From Eutypella sp. D-1 (taxonomy: Eukaryota; Ascomycota; Sordariomycetes; Xylariales; Diatrypaceae): a DNA stretch of 64,000 nucleotides. The notes beneath the pieces are model-generated. The model was not told the origin of the DNA, did no database searches, and worked only from the letters and a program-made list of their open reading frames with translations. Positions 40,992-55,500 of this stretch are shown piece by piece. The stretch lies in contig JAJTTP010000001.1 of assembly GCA_023313575.1 (NCBI GenBank), positions 4,650,001 through 4,714,000 of the forward strand. The letters run 5' to 3'. The position numbers were made by a program, and so were the translations under genes. Position 1 is the stretch's first letter. Each line of letters starts with the position of its first letter.

Positions 40992-43900
40992 AAAGAGTCG
41001 GCTGATTAGTTACATTACATGGATTGGCTAGCCGTTGACTGGGTTTGCGCGAGCGAGGGGGTGGTTGGTATTATTGTTCTTATCATTCTTTTTTTACGTA
41101 TACAGGGGAGGAATGGGAAAAGACGAGGACTCCTCTTGTTTTCCTCTTTTAATCTTGGCGCTCCGGAGTTTCGTTGTACCAATATTGACGTGGCGAAAGA
41201 TAATAACAGAATTGTGGGAGGGTTGAGGTTGCTTTCATCATGAATTCACTTGGACGGGCCCACGAGACTTTCCTGACTAGCTAACCTTGGTGATGTGGAA
41301 AGTTTAAATCTAGATATTTTCATGTTCCCCCGTTAATGCCTATCCGGAACCACACTGTGCTTTATCGTATACATAGTTCGAAGTTGTGTCTGCCTGTCTA
41401 TACTTGACTAGATACTTAACGCGTTCCCATTAGCGTATTGCGTCCTTGTATTGTCCGTTCGTCATGACGTAGAAAAGCCGCGTCGGATCGCTGCACATTC
41501 ATGGTGACCTGAAATACTTTTCGGCTATTGAAGTTCATGGTCGTATGTGCGATCAAGCTTTCCCCTGGTCCCCTCCCCGAGTTTAACATCTTTGCTGGCA
41601 TGTAGATAATGCAAGTACATTAGCGAACGCGGAGGTTCTACACCTATAATCGCGAACCAGTCTGCGTGTCCCCTTTCGTCACAACGTGTCAGTTATCTCA
41701 TGCCTCCCAAGCCGAACCCACTACGTAGGATGTGCCGTTGCAGTGATAATAATGGCCTTGTAAAGAGGAGAGTCAAGCCAACTCTCTGTACAGGGCCGCG
41801 AGCGATGCCGCCGGTCCCGGCCAATAGCAATAGCCACCAACCATTCTTTGCGGAAGAAAGCATGTGCTTCCTACGGGAGGCGACACACTTGTCAAGTTTG
41901 CTTGTTTAATTGCCATTTCTAAGAGATTAATAATGTCTTCTTTTCTTGCGCGCTGAGCGGAGGGGGGTGGGGGGGAAGGGGGGCCTAACCGCTGCTGGTT
42001 CCGTCTCTCCAGTAAAAGGTGGCCGTCTCCGTTCCTATACCGCAGTCTGCTATCATGAAAGATCTATGTGGCAGTATGGAGGCTGCGTCGGCCTTCGGGG
42101 CCATAGTTTCGGGTATTGCGTATATAGGACATGACACAGCTAAAGGTATATATAGGTAAAGGGGTTGGCGGGCATGTTCTCGTGAGTGCGCAATGAGCGT
42201 CAGGTTGTGGTAGGAGTCACTGGCCAGACCTGGTTTCTTGCGTTCCTCCGGTGGACAAGCCCTCATAACTTATGCTCTCTGACGGATAGGGTGTGCCTGT
42301 ACCCCACAGCAATATGCGCGTGTTGATTTCGGCTGATCGCTGATAGAGGAAGGCAGGTAGGTATAGGGCAGGAAGTAATCATCTCCCGGCCAGGATGGCA
42401 CACCACCTAACACGAAAGCCCGTATTCTGATGGATCTACTACAAGAGATCCAAGTGTACGCGGCGGCGTATCAATGGAGGCCTTGGGTGACAGTTAAATT
42501 CAGCATTTATCTTTTGATAGCTAGATCGATGCTCAAGAAAGAGCACTTGGTTTCCTATCTGCTCATGTACGTGTGTGCCTCCCGTGAATATACGCGCGAA
42601 AATCTCGAGTTTATGATACCATCTCTGATAAGCTTACTAAGTGTAGCATTGTCCATCAAGGAAGCTCCTCAATTCGTAGTTATAAGGAACTTCTTAATCA
42701 AGAACATCTGGATTTGCTCGGCCAAACGAAGGGATGCTTGATCGCACCGTTCACGGCTCACCACATCTATGCTAACTTGGCATCATATACAACTAAATCC
42801 TGCGCCTTTCTATTCAAATGAGTACAGTATGCAAGTAACTGGCAGTAGCTGGAAAGGAACACAGAGTTGCCCTGAGCAGCAGTTCGGGGGTTTCGGCAGC
42901 TTATACGCAATGTTTCCCCGGAGAGAAACCCTCCATAGAGAAACCTAGATGGCGGGCGACCATATCCATAATTCACACATTTCGATATCTTCGTTTGACA
43001 AAAGCTGTGTAGCAAACCACCAAGGAAAACAGTTGAGGAATCAGTTCCCAATCAAGAGCCCCATTTGGCCAGGTAGTTGATAGAGGTAATTCAGGGGTTC
43101 ATCTCAGCTCGTCAACTAGGCTCCTAGCTAATCTAAGCCTATATGAACCACGCGTAGTTTAAACCTATCTGGTCCGTATACACAGAACGTGTGTAAATTG
43201 GTGCGAACATTCCTGTATAGATTAGAACTAAATACAATGGCGCCCTTCGCGCCAAACCTGGATTATTCATCACGTATCCCGTTTTACCATGACAGTGGTG
43301 TAGGTTCAAAGTGCGCTGAATGTGTCCCCTGCGACTACCAGTCCCTCCTTGAATCCACTAGCTCTACCTGTCAGTTTCTGTGCCAAATAATAGTTCACGT
43401 TGTTATATTCTTTCTGAACTTAACAAGCAAGCAGGTTTCACATGGGTCTGTGTTGTAACTTCGAACAAATCTATAAGTTTGTGCTGGTTTGTCTATAGGG
43501 CTTTACCAGCCTTACCAGCCTTGCCAGGCGCAACGGCCTTATAGGGACACCAAAAGATGTGTTAGCACAGACCTACTAAGGTGGAACCAAACCTAATCTA
43601 GCTAGCTTAAAAATGACACTAGTCGAGCACGGCTTTTATTGGGTAGTCCTATTTAGGTATTTCAAGTGTATATTGCCTATATAGGTAATCATTTTTGCCC
43701 ACAAACCGAGATTATCCATGGATAGATTACAACGTGCATACGTGTTGGAAACCTCGGACGACGACCATATTTTGTTGCCCAAACATATACGTTCTTTTAA
43801 TCTGTACAGTCGATCATGTAGAGAAGGTTAGTCGAAACTTTCTAGAAACGTTCGGGTGCCCAAGGATTTGCCAAAACGGCTGATCCATCCTTCGTTACAT

Positions 43901-46900
43901 CACGCCGTCAGTGCTGTAGGAGATCTTCGATCCCATCGGCGTGTCCTGCTGGCTACGTATAGCTATAATAGGTACGTAGAGATGAGATAACAACATCAAG
44001 ATATCTTACCCGTCCGGCCGTCTTACGGTAAACACCACGCGACACATGCTGGAGAGTCCCTGACGATCCTACCCCGTTTGCTTCTCTCGCAGCCTCGTTG
44101 CGATGATTGCCATTACTGCATATGTTAAGCGTGCCCGTCCGTTAGCGCGGCCCTGCGCCCAAAACGAAAAACAAAATAGCTATATTAAGAGGACAGACAT
44201 AAAGAAGATCTCCCGGCGTCCTGTCGCTTCGGCATAGATCAACACAGCCCAGCCTGCCCTCTCCCTCGAGTCTAGAGTGGCAATAGTTATTACAATCTAG
44301 TGCTCGCTAGTAGCTAGGAGTCGTCCGGCCTTGTGGCTATCAAGCCGTCTTACATTATATTTACCACATTTGCTGTAGCATCATTGCCTTCGGAACTTGC
44401 CTTGGACCTGGACTGTGGTATCTAACTATATCTCTTACTCTCCACCGTACGGTATAAGTAAGTAAGCACTACATCGGTAGTCAGGTGGGCTATGTAGTGA
44501 CCGGATAGCCCGTCTGCCCTTTCCACCCCTTTCGCGCATAACGCAGCTCGGAGTGCAGGATCTACCGTCCGGCTACCACCTGTTGTCTAGCGCACGCGTG
44601 GGCCTTCTACTGACAGGTACATGGCTGTAGCGGGAAAATTGGGGACGGGTACTTCTTCACGTGTTCGCATGAGGGGATCAAGGATGACACGTACTATACA
44701 TGGCTGCATGGTCCCTGGGGAGAAGGGCGGGAAGGTACAAAGCGATACATGAGTAATTGGATGGGTTGTATTAGATTAGGTGGATGCCATGGAACGGATA
44801 TGATGATGGATGGGTGCATTGCGAATCAAATCTACATCTATCCGTAACGTCCAATATAATTCATATTCCCGGGTACTTCACCAAACTCCCCGAACCCTGG
44901 GGGGGGAGCCTTCTGGGAGGCTGGGAGAGTGAGTGATCGGCTTACCAATTGTTGGCTGATACGTAGTGTGTACATCAGCACTCGCGTGCGTCTAACTTGG
45001 TCGTGAGATGCACAAGAGGCGAGTAGGTTGCGAATAGTTAGAGGAACGACATGGGGTTATGGGATGATGATGGCAGGATGGCAAGATGGGTGACTGGGTG
45101 ATGGGCCGGGTATTGGGCAGAACCCCCCTCCGACCTCTGGGAATGGACCCGTGCCAAGTGGCGGTGAGATAGTGGCCAGCATCCGCGTCCGCGCCGAAAA
45201 GAAGTCTCTCAAATGGATAGGACAATTTCTCCCCGGTATGAAGTACTAAACCTCATCATATGTAGTTACTCGGGCAGATATAGCCAGCTAGTTAGCTCGA
45301 ATTGTACATGCGATCGGAGACTACTACTCCTGCTACTGTAGGCGTCTCCTATAAGTTGCGACACTGGCATCACACACACTTACATCCGGTGGCGATATAG
45401 ACAACTCATCAGACACTCCGAGAGGACATAACTAAGGGGGAAAAACATGAAATGTGCATGCAGGGTTATAACTTGTTACTTGCAACAACCCAATAAGAAA
45501 TGGTTATTTGTTGCCTCCATCGAAGGAGGTGTGTATCATGTATGTAAGGTATCATGCGTACAGCAGACAAGAGTCCTTTCCATGTATTGAAGTTAAGTAG
45601 CTACTTGGCGGCGAGGGCATCATCCAGTGACAGCAGCCATCGGCGGGTTCCTGTAACAGGGTCGTGAAAGGCTCCTTGCCACCAGCGAGTCTGCCCGCAG
45701 AGACGAGCATGCGAAAATATTTCGCAAAAGAAGGGGTCCTGGGGAAAGCCTGATTCCCATTGGCACGGCGATGGGATTTACCCCAAAGCCCATTACGACA
45801 GAGGCGTGTGTTGTGCACGCCCTGCGGCTAGGGGCGTTTAACAAGAGCAGGTAAAACGCCGGTTGCGACCAGTCAACTCTAACCGAGATCTCCCGTCAGT
45901 ATGGCTGAAACCTGATCAGAGTAACATTGTGGTTCATGTGCGAACGAGATAAACAGTTAGATAATCAAGATGGTACCCATTGTTTGAAAGCATAGTATGT
46001 ATAACTATTGGTGAATAGGGGGAGGGGTGTCAGTCATCGAATCAATAAGTGACTGTCTACTTCTAGATACCAAAGAGACCAGTAGACGAAACCGAAGGTC
46101 ATTGGTGTTTCCTGAAATCGAAGTGTCCGAATTGTATACCGTTTAGTATCTATCGTTGCCGTATTTTACTGATTCATGTCAAAATTGGGATGTAAGATGT
46201 CCGTTCCGCCGTGGAGATTTCTCCCCCCCTGGTCCCCTTGCAACTATCCCTGTCCTCCACGACTCTATCCAGGGAGTTCCCTGCCATCTCTCAGCCCCTT
46301 ATATTGTTGCTCCGCTTTCTGCAAGCACAAACATTTCGTCATTGTGCATTCTAGCGTTGCAGCTGCTAGTCACACACGCTTTCTACTAAGAAGCAAATTT
46401 GGGGGACTCTTGACCTACTGTTAGGGGCTGCTAGGCAACTAAAGGGACCTTGGGCACAGAAGGGTAGGCTAGAAATTACATCCTATTCTTTTCTTATAGG
46501 CGGTTTTAGAGCCGACGTATATGAATAGGTGAAAGGCGGGCGGCATCCCCGGTACGCCCATAGCATATACACAAGTCACAAGTAACTATCTAGTTACTGT
46601 AGATGGTTTTTCGTTACGTATTGATAGCAAGACAAACTCCTAAGACTCCTAAGCGAGCTCTGACATACATCTACCCACCCCTATTCCCTCTAAATGACCC
46701 CTTTTCGATCCCATTACTAGAATACTACACTTGGAAACAAACTCCTTCGCGCTCATTCACGCACAATACACAAACAATACATACCCGAAATATCGGCTAC
46801 CCCCTGGTCGAAATACCCCCGTTTCCCCCATGGAGAAAGTCTTGTAAATTTCGAAAGGATAGTAATGCCCACATCGAATGCGACGCCGGCATTCAGATGC

Positions 46901-49900
46901 ATCCCACACAAGCCCAATGCAGCAGGACCCGGCCATCCAGACCGGCATTGAAACGGAAACTCCACGGGACGAGGACGCTAGCGGTAGAGACGATACCACA
47001 CGTAGCGTACGGCCAGCATGGACTTACTACGGAGAGAAGTGTGGGCTAGTTACTATTGTACTAACTATGTGGTTGCGAGAGGGGGCAGGCCCAGGGAAAG
47101 AGGATATGACAAGGTTGTTCTTAGGTTGCTATCCATAGTAATTTGTGCTATGCCTCTTCAGTCGAGGACGCGTCAACCTCAAAAGCTTGGCCCTTGCCAT
47201 TGTTCTTGGCAAGGCCATATTTGAGATTTGCCTCAAGAGTTAAGTGGAGTATAGGCGACTAAATTCTAACGAACGACCAAAAGTAGATATCAACAGCTGA
47301 CTTTGACGACTGATGGGGAGGAAGAATCCTTCGGCGGTCACCAAACCCGACAACCCCTTCGAGAATATCGTGCTGTGTGATATGTAGTACTCTACTAGGA
47401 CACAAATAACTCACAAAGCACCTACTCAACACACGGACGCATGCGCATAAAGGACAGTATTGTCAGCAGCAAGGTCACCCCGTCAGTCGTTTGGTCGGCC
47501 GCCTTGTAAACCGTCCCGCTCTAGCAATGCGTTGTACACTAACCACTATGTCTGCACTCTGTATTACTATAAACGAGGACAAAAAAGAGGCGTATGTCAT
47601 GGCGACCAGCTCCTGAGCCATCCCGTCATTGTATCACCATGCCGGCTCTTCCATCTCGGGATTGGAATCTTCTCCGCCGCCACGTTTATTGAGACCACAT
47701 AGCATCATCGTTATCTACTAGTTACCTCCCAAAAGGCGGACAGCCAAGGGTCTCCCAGTAATGTTTACAGAACTGCGCCCAATCGGATGAACAACGAGCA
47801 CGTGTAGAACCCGACTTAACCTTCGCACACGACCGTGACAATGTGACGACGCACCCGCACCGAGGTTCAACTAATGAAAGATATAAAATAGTCTGCTCTG
47901 ATCCGGGGCGACGACTCATTTCCCGCAAAGGCAGGAGGACCCTGAAGATCACGCAAGACATGTAGCCGTCCAATAGGTGTGGGGTCTTGGCATCTTCAAT
48001 CTCCCGTGCAGATTGCACGAATTGTAAAAGCCGAAACATCGTTTTCCCCCCTTACCTTACATGTAGACACCACCACAGATGTAATGAACCCGGTCCGGCT
48101 TGTCAGCTTTCCATTGAGCTTGTTCTCCTAGGCCTTGGCCTAATGATCTTTAGTTAGTGGGGGTCCCTGACTAGGACCGAAACTACCATACATGTGAAGG
48201 AGGTCGGGAGGGGAAAGAAAAAAAAAGGGGTGGAAGGAGTTGAGGAAAAAGAAGGCTCCAAGCCCAAGCCTTAATGAAGGCGAACGTAGGCAACCGGTGA
48301 GCCTGCGACGTCATATGGCGACGGAGCGTGGCGTCATTGGCGCGAATTGAGAACCGCTGGCTCCATGCCGCGCCCATCTAGTTATCACTAGCCGTCCCCG
48401 ATTCTTGCATCCGGTCTCAAGAACCCGCGCGGCGGCGCACCCGTCAACCGTCGAGGGCTTTCCTCGCCTCGGTAGTGAAAGCTAGGATCCCACGGTGGTC
48501 TTGTAACGACGTATGTAGTTGAACTAGTTGTTAGGTAGTTATCGAGCAAAAGAGATCGGAATACTCTTTGCCCACCCAGCTCGCTCAAGAGTTTCCTTGG
48601 CTTCACGAACAACAGTATGCACATGACATGGAGATGTAGCGTACCACTTTGCCCACTTCGCCAGATCGTGCGCCCCCTGTCTATCGCCCTCCACCCCACC
48701 CCACTCGCCTCCTCTCCGCCCCGGTCTATCTCTTTCCGTGCTAGCAAATTTACCACTTATGCCTCGGAGGAGGAGGGGAAAGGCACCTAGAAGGGCTTGC
48801 CTGGGGGCGCCGCAAAGAAGCCGTAAAGCATCCTGATTGGATGGCGGACCGAGAACCCGCCTGCTGATGGGTGCATACCACGTACATACATACAGTACAT
48901 ATGTAGGCCTTCGTGGGAAAGAGACGCGACGGCGAGAGCGATAGGCTAAGCCGATGCTACATCCTGTACCTTGTCACCCGTAGGTAGCAAAGTTAGGTAG
49001 TGGGCATGAGCCAGCGAGCCGGCTTCTTCGATTACGGGTATCGTAGACCGTAGACCGTCTACACATCGGCGCTTCGTCTCGGACCATTACATCAGTCGGG
49101 CCCCATTGACCATTGACAGCTACCCATTTGGACAAGACCAGCCCGAGATGGTCCCGATAGGAGTTGTTCGTCTTCGGCGTGGATCCATGTCTCCAACCCA
49201 GCTGCCAGCGAACCTTGATGGGCAGAACTCTTTACGTACTCGGTGATCCACCCCCCTTTTCCACTATGATATTCGTTTTCGCCTCTCCCGTACGCTGGCG
49301 CCGGCCTGGCAGTCTGGTAGCAGCCCAGTATGGCGCTTGGCATTGGTGGTTGCTTCTTGGGTTACCCGACTCTTGATATGAGGCTGGCATTTGTAGGCCG
49401 ATGTCACCCACTACTGTGTACGAACACGCATGCAAAATGTAATAGTCTTCACCACTTGTACCGTCAGGCTGGATGACCCCAAGCAACTACCAAGGCATAG
49501 GTACATGGATAGTTTACATGCATATGTTAGTGTCAGTGTGCCGTCACGTTCCTTCGCCGTTTCTGCTTTTCCTTCTTTCCCATACTTCTTTTTATATCTC
49601 GTAGGGAATGTCACACCTAAAGCAAGTTGTGTCGCCATGGGGTGGAGGCGTGACACGAAGCGAGGCTATGTCCCGCTATTACCTACCCGACTACCCTCAG
49701 TACTGGACGCACCACAGCATCTTGAGAAACCACATACACATTAGACCGATGAAGCCTCTTATAACTAGTAGACTGCTGAATCTAATTGCCACCTATGCAA
49801 GTGTGTATTGTATGTATGACTATTTCATACTCTGTACGAAATAGTCAGCCGATTCTTACTGCGCGCGCTTACGTATGGCTGCCTCTCTACCAGCCCCGAC

Positions 49901-52900
49901 CATCGCGTCTAGACAACCTGACACAGCGTCCGAGGGTGGAAGATCTGCAGCACCAGATGCACATATCGGACTAGTGTCGCGCGTGGGTTTCCTTCTTGGA
50001 GGTTTGGAGGTACTGCCAGTATGTAGTAGTAGTAATGGCACAGCTGGATGCATAAGTTTCAAAGATCCTGCGTTCCTAAAAACAGCAACCCTTAGTAATG
50101 GGTGCAGTAGTAGCAGTATACCGGTACAATAAGAGATCCTCGGTGGCACAGATTAGGTACACACGACTGGTGGTGAGCGAGCTAGGCGAGGTGAGGCGAG
50201 CTGGCTGCGTGGCCCCTGAGGAACAAGGCGAAGCCGAGGCGTTGTTGCGCAAGCGTCACTTTCAAACTGTATACTCGGGTGTGGATGCAGGCCGGATAGC
50301 CCACTAGAGCTTTAGGTGATACCGAAACAAGGGAAAGAGACGGGACACCAGTGGCGGCAGGCTGCTGCACTCGTACAATCCGACGGCACGGTGCGTATGT
50401 ACCAGCAAGCCGGACTGGATATAGTAGCCTACCGGTAGCCTCCGAGTCGCTACGCTTCGAGGGCGTCAAGCCACGGCGATCCGGCTGCCATAGGAGACGC
50501 CAAACATCTATACTATCTTAACGATCTCGTCCCTCGTTCCCGGTCTAGGCATAGGTACCCGTCCCCCGGAATTTCCGCGTCCGGCAAAGATTCGCCCTCA
50601 CCTTTTTAGCACACAGGAGTCTTCTTTAATAAGGGACTCGCCCATATATATGGGCTGCGATATCGAAAATGTGCGTAGAAACGCATGCTTCTGTACGTGA
50701 GCGAGAGGGGGAGAAGGAGAGCGAGAAAACGAGCGTCTGTAAGGGCAGCGTTACGTCTACGGTCTACCTGCTATACAAATGATAGTTCCGATATAGTAGG
50801 TAGTATACACCCGGATTATACCTACTTCCCGTCAACAATCCAGACAACTACGAAGTATACTAACACTACTCACTGCCTCCTACCCACCTTACCCACTCTC
50901 ACCCCTGTCCATCCGGTTGCGACCCCCACAATGCCAGTGTGTTTCATGTTTTAGGAGCTGCGAGGGTGGTCTTTGGGGCTGGATTATTGGTGGCCGAGCG
51001 GAACCTTCGTCAGCTCTAACATATTTCAGTGGGTTTTCTGTTCTTGTTTCTTTCTTTCTCTCTTCCCTATTCAGTGGACCCGACATCGCCCCCCTCACTC
51101 ACTCTCTCTCTCTCACCACTCACCCCTGTCCCCCCCTTCTCAGCCTGTAGCGTGTGTCTTGTGGGTTGCACCTAGAGAGCCCAGCACTAAAAACTTTGGG
51201 CATGCCACTACGTAGTTCTAGTCGGTAACTATGTACTAGGTAAGACTCGATGCGCTACCATGTAGTCTTAGTAAATACGTACAGGCGCACACATCCCTAG
51301 GGTAGGGTTACGGTATGGGGTCGTGCGAAGATCGCACCCCGAAACAAGCAAGTGGGAAGTTCTTTTTTGGTAAACCAGCAGTGGGGTTAAACTACATACG
51401 TGCGTTAGGTAGTCGGATAGGTCGTTACGCGGTCGCGGAGCCCGTCTGGTCTGATCTGGTACTATAGTAGTAGCTGGACCACCTGACTACTATCTACTTA
51501 TCTGACTACAATGTATGTAGGCAACCCTGCCCCTTACTTGTCTTGCGACCGGTACGTCGAAGACCCGGTTTTCAGACTTTCATGTACATATGTATGGTGG
51601 CCATGGTTGACACAGTAGGCAAAGCAAGTAGATATCTTGGTGATTAATCGCTGGTTCACGCATAGTTAACATACCTGGTTTTAAACATACATAATAGCTA
51701 TGGTGGTTACATATGGGACTGGGTGGTGGTTCCCAGGTAGGAATGTGGATGGGAATTGCGGATACAGCGTTACGTACGCTTCGTCACCCTCGTTTCTCTT
51801 ATGAACTCCTTTCTCTTTCGCAGGAAAGCCCTAGTTATCTAGTTATTACCTACCACTATCGGTACTAGGGATAGTTGAAGTAATGTGGAAAAAGTAGCCG
51901 GAGACACCGGGGGGTGAGGCTCCGTGAGCTTTCGTACATAGGCTCCGTGGGCTCGTCCCCACCTCTTTTTTTCTTTTTTTGTTCGTGTTTTTCCTTCCAG
52001 TAAGCCTGCATGGAGGTGACATGATATCGGAGAGAGCGCGACGGATGGGATCCTAGATAGCTACTTAGGAAGCTAATTTACCTACATAGCGCATTAACCC
52101 CCCCGGGCCAGAAAAATTCACATTGGCATGAGGGAAAAAAGGGGGGAAGGGAGGATGCAGATTTGAGTGAGTACGCGCAAGCAAATGCACACCAGAGATT
52201 ATCTACCCGTCTAGTTAGCCTATATCTAATCTTAACGTTACCTATATCTACTAGTAGCAACGGGGGGCTCAACTAAGGAGGTAGGTGGGTGGCATGTGTT
52301 AAGGCCGCCTGGTTAGATAGCCGGGCCGTCTTAGCTTATTAGATCGAGGGACGGGATATATGCCTTGACTAATAGAATGATAGGTTTTCAATACCTAGGT
52401 GCTGCTGCTGCTGCTACGAGAAATACGACATGAGATGAATTGTGCGCGTTGTGTGCGCAGACCACGTCTCTTCGCCTCTGTTTTTTTCCTGCCTTCCCGG
52501 TCTGCCTTGGCTGGTAACTTGGGCCGCGTAATTATTTGTTCTGTTTCCCACCCCTTTCCAGCCCCGTACTAGAAGCTTTGTGGGCACCTATAATACATAG
52601 CGGCCTAATTAGGTAACATCTAAGGTGTACGTAGGTAAATATCTGTCAAGATTACATATGCAGGTGACCCGAGCCTCTCGATATGGCAACGGTGCGCTTC
52701 CGAGGGCAGATCGGCAAAAGCAGGCGACGCATGACTGGTAATCAATCGGAGCAGGCCCGGCGCGCGGCGGGTGGTCGGTCAAGTTGGCTGCTTCATTTAA
52801 AAGTTGGGGAGGAGAGGAGAGGGGAGGGGAGGGGCAGGGCGGGGAGGACAGGAGAGCCTCCTCGGTTCCGTTCCAGCAGCACCGACTCCGCCCGCCGGCG

Positions 52901-54031
52901 ACGATCCCTTTATCGTACCGGTTGGCACTGGCTGAGCGTGGTGAGGGGATCCCTCTCTCCAAAAAACCAATCACATATTTGAAACCGGAGGGTAGAGTTC
53001 CAGATTGTGTTGCTCTGTACGCGTAAGAATCGGGCGGGGATAGAAACGAAGATGATATAAATACCAGCTGTCAGGGCGTATGACGCCACGCTGATCTTCG
53101 GCGAAGATCTGATTCTAGAACTTGGATGTTCCGTAGTAGGCATTTTCATGGTGTAGCAAGATATCTCAAGGGCATGGTTAAATCAATAAGTTATACAACG
53201 CGCTATAGCGAATGTAGCGACAAATCCCGTTCTCATCCTCGCGAGAACTCCCCCGTAAAAAAAAGCAATCCAGCGCATACATCGAAAGAAAAGAAAAAAA
53301 GCTGCTCCTCCTTTTTAGGGGGTATATGCGTAATGTGACTAATAGTACAAGTGGTTTCTCTCGCTCCTCTGTAACTCTTTGTTTCCGATTGACCGCGTAC
53401 TCGAAACAGACACGCTCCGCATAAAACTCCGTCTCCTAGACGGAAGTGATGGTGACCCCACAGATGTAAACGAATGCTTCGAATGTCGCCCCCAAATCCC
53501 ATGAAATCCAAAATGAGACCTTTGCCATGAACGCCGTTATGAGGGTATCTCCTCGAGAAATATGAACCCACAACCCCATGTATGTTTTGTGACCCCGAAG
53601 TATGATGTGAGCCACGAACGACCGACGTGAAGATATTCAAGGTGACCCGATGGAGAAGCTCGGTAGCCCCACCTAGATCTATAAGACTCCTCTCCAAATA
53701 AATGCTTCCAGCGCTATCAAACGACTCGTGGATATCGCTCCCAAATCACACAAATGGTTTTTTCCTTGTTGAATGCCTTTTGAACTCGTCGGTGGGGGCC
53801 AGATGCTACCGGCTGTCGCCCTTTTTTTTTTGCAGACATTTTTCGTCGAACCGTAGAGCCGTGATGGTCGGTGCCAAGTCTCTTCTAAAAACCCATAGTA
53901 AGACCGGTGGCGTGACATGACCGTAACCTTAGAATTCGCATGTAATAACGATGATCGTAAAGGATCTAAAAAATTCGTAAACCAGCGTATATAGTCGCAC
54001 AAAACGTTAAAACGTGTTAATGACGACGAGT
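40992..54031. other. 13-kb gene-free stretch
   Basis: No coding region, RNA gene or transposon could be supported. Mean composition is near 50% GC, but TAC/GTA words and the dinucleotide TA are frequent. Open frames reach at most about 150 codons and lack family resemblance, the G/C-ending codon bias of neighbouring genes, or convincing splice partners. Local structures: ATCCATGGAT at 43714-43723, a 10-bp inverted repeat at 49817-49847, CTG repeats near 52405, and G/C-rich spots at 51060-51140. The right end (about 53200-54031) probably includes the 3' UTR of the next gene. Unknown small effector-like genes with several introns could be missed here. Confidence 0.5.
49817..49847. repeat. 10-bp perfect inverted repeat
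   Basis: TGACTATTTC at 49817-49826 and its complement GAAATAGTCA at 49838-49847 surround an 11-nt loop. No element boundary or coding region is linked to it. Confidence 0.85.
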
Positions 54032-55337
54032 CTATTCCGAATTGTCGTCCTGGTGGTCTTCCGACCCGGCGTCTGACTTGGCATCGTTCTTGTGAACCTT
54101 CCGGTGTCGTCGAAGATTGGATACAACGGAGAAATGTCTTCCGCACCCCTCAACTTCACATGAAAATGCTACAATGTGGGTCAGCAAATCCCTCTGGCTA
54201 CCACACCCACACACAACCGCCCAGCAATGAGCCCAGACTACAGCACTTACGTTTCTCGCCAGTGTGGCTGTACATATGCGTCTGTAATGAGCTTGGTCGT
54301 GTGAACCGTTTGTCGCAAACTTTGCATTTATGCTTCTTCTGGGTGCTCGAAGACACCTTAGAACTAAATTGGCCCATCATTGACTGTGGCGCGGGAGGCG
54401 GCTGGGTCATAAGGTTGGGTCGCGGCAGAGTCCTCGACGTCACGGATTCGATATCAGAACCGGCGGTCGAGTAGTCGCTAACCGAAGAGTCGATCGATCC
54501 TGCGTAGTAGCCACTGCCATAATTACTAGCCGACGAGATCGATGAACTGGTAGAGTGTGTCGACGGGAAGCCGTAAGAGTCGGTAGACCCTCTAGACCGG
54601 CTACCGGGAGGGTAGATGGCTCGAGGAGTCTCCTGACTCATGGCAAGCATGCCTTGCCCAGCATCTAGAGCGTCGGCGAAACTTCTCCGGTCATCATGTT
54701 GGGGGAGACCTCTGTAGTTTACGTCAATTAACGAGTTACGGTGAGGATAAGTCGGGCCTCCGGAGCCAGGGTCACTCATGGGAGCTGAAGAAATGGATGA
54801 TTGAGAATACCTTCGACTGTCGGCATCAGGTGCAAGAGCGAATGTCGATCGCATTGGCGCAGGGGCGTAACCATTCATACTGTCGTAAGGAGACGGCGAT
54901 GCAGCGTACGTTCCATGAACGGGAGAGGCAGCCGTAGCCGTCGCGTACGACGGTTGCTCTCCGTAGGCAGCCGAGGTGGTCTGCATTCGGTTCAAGCTTA
55001 GGAGATCTTGTGGCATATTGAGTAAGTCCTGCTGTTCATATACGTCGGCCATGAGAGTGCTACCTGCTGATGATGCTGCCGTCACCGGGATGCTGCTGTA
55101 CGGTGCCATTGACGCGCTTGGGCCGGCGCCCGGCCGGCCAGCGGCATGTTGTTTCGTCACGGAGTCGATGCCATTCAGGCTGGCGCCAACTCCTTGGGAG
55201 TACATGCCTTGACTACCGTGTTGACCGGATGAGCCCGAAGCCCACGGGTTCGTAAAGTGCGGAGGATTGGAGTAAGAAGACATGTGGTCGAAGTTAAGGG
55301 CCCCGAGTCGAGATTGATTGTCAAGAGTCAATGTCAT
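54032..55337 (-). CDS. C2H2 zinc-finger transcription factor, Con7/CSP-1-like
   Basis: Minus-strand exons 54251-55337 and 54032-54168 (intron 82 nt, GTAAGT donor, TTGTAG acceptor) give 407 aa. The first 300 residues are Ser/Tyr/Pro-rich and likely disordered. Two C2H2 fingers lie at the C-terminus: CKVCDKRFTRPSSLQTHMYSH (C-x2-C-x12-H-x3-H) and, across the splice join TGEK-P, CEVEGCGRHFSVVSNLRRHRKVH (C-x4-C-x12-H-x3-H). The tail is acidic, ending SEDHQDDNSE. This finger pair and tail fit the fungal Con7 regulator (conidiation and infection structure genes in Magnaporthe); Neurospora CSP-1, a clock-controlled repressor, has near-identical fingers, so which one this is remains open. Without the splice, the finger region would read into GEKRKCCSLG and stop. 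The gene stands alone in a gene-poor region with a long, repeat-rich 5' flank. Confidence 0.88.
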
Positions 55338-55500
55338 CTTCGAGAAGACGCAAACATAGAAAGAAGCGAAGCTGGGAGAGACGTCTCTTCCCTAAGCCTT
55401 CGGACCCGGTTGTTTTTTTTTCCTTTCGGTGGTATAAAAGAGGAAACAATATTCAAGTAACTCGCTGATCAATGCGAGTTCCCGAAAGGAGCAGATATCT

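Noticed and set aside
46603..47049. 148-codon plus-strand frame
   Set aside because: No recognisable family, no codon bias, no splice partners; treated as chance.
53233..53697. 154-codon minus-strand frame downstream of the C2H2 gene
   Set aside because: Same strand as, and directly after, the C2H2 stop; most likely its 3' UTR. A Phe/Lys-rich end comes from an A-rich tract.
53679..54146. 155-codon minus-strand frame overlapping the second C2H2 exon
   Set aside because: Different frame from the zinc finger; a shadow continuing into the 3' UTR.
54032..55337. Assigning a definite con7 or csp-1 symbol
   Set aside because: Both share nearly identical fingers; without alignment the N-terminal region cannot settle it.
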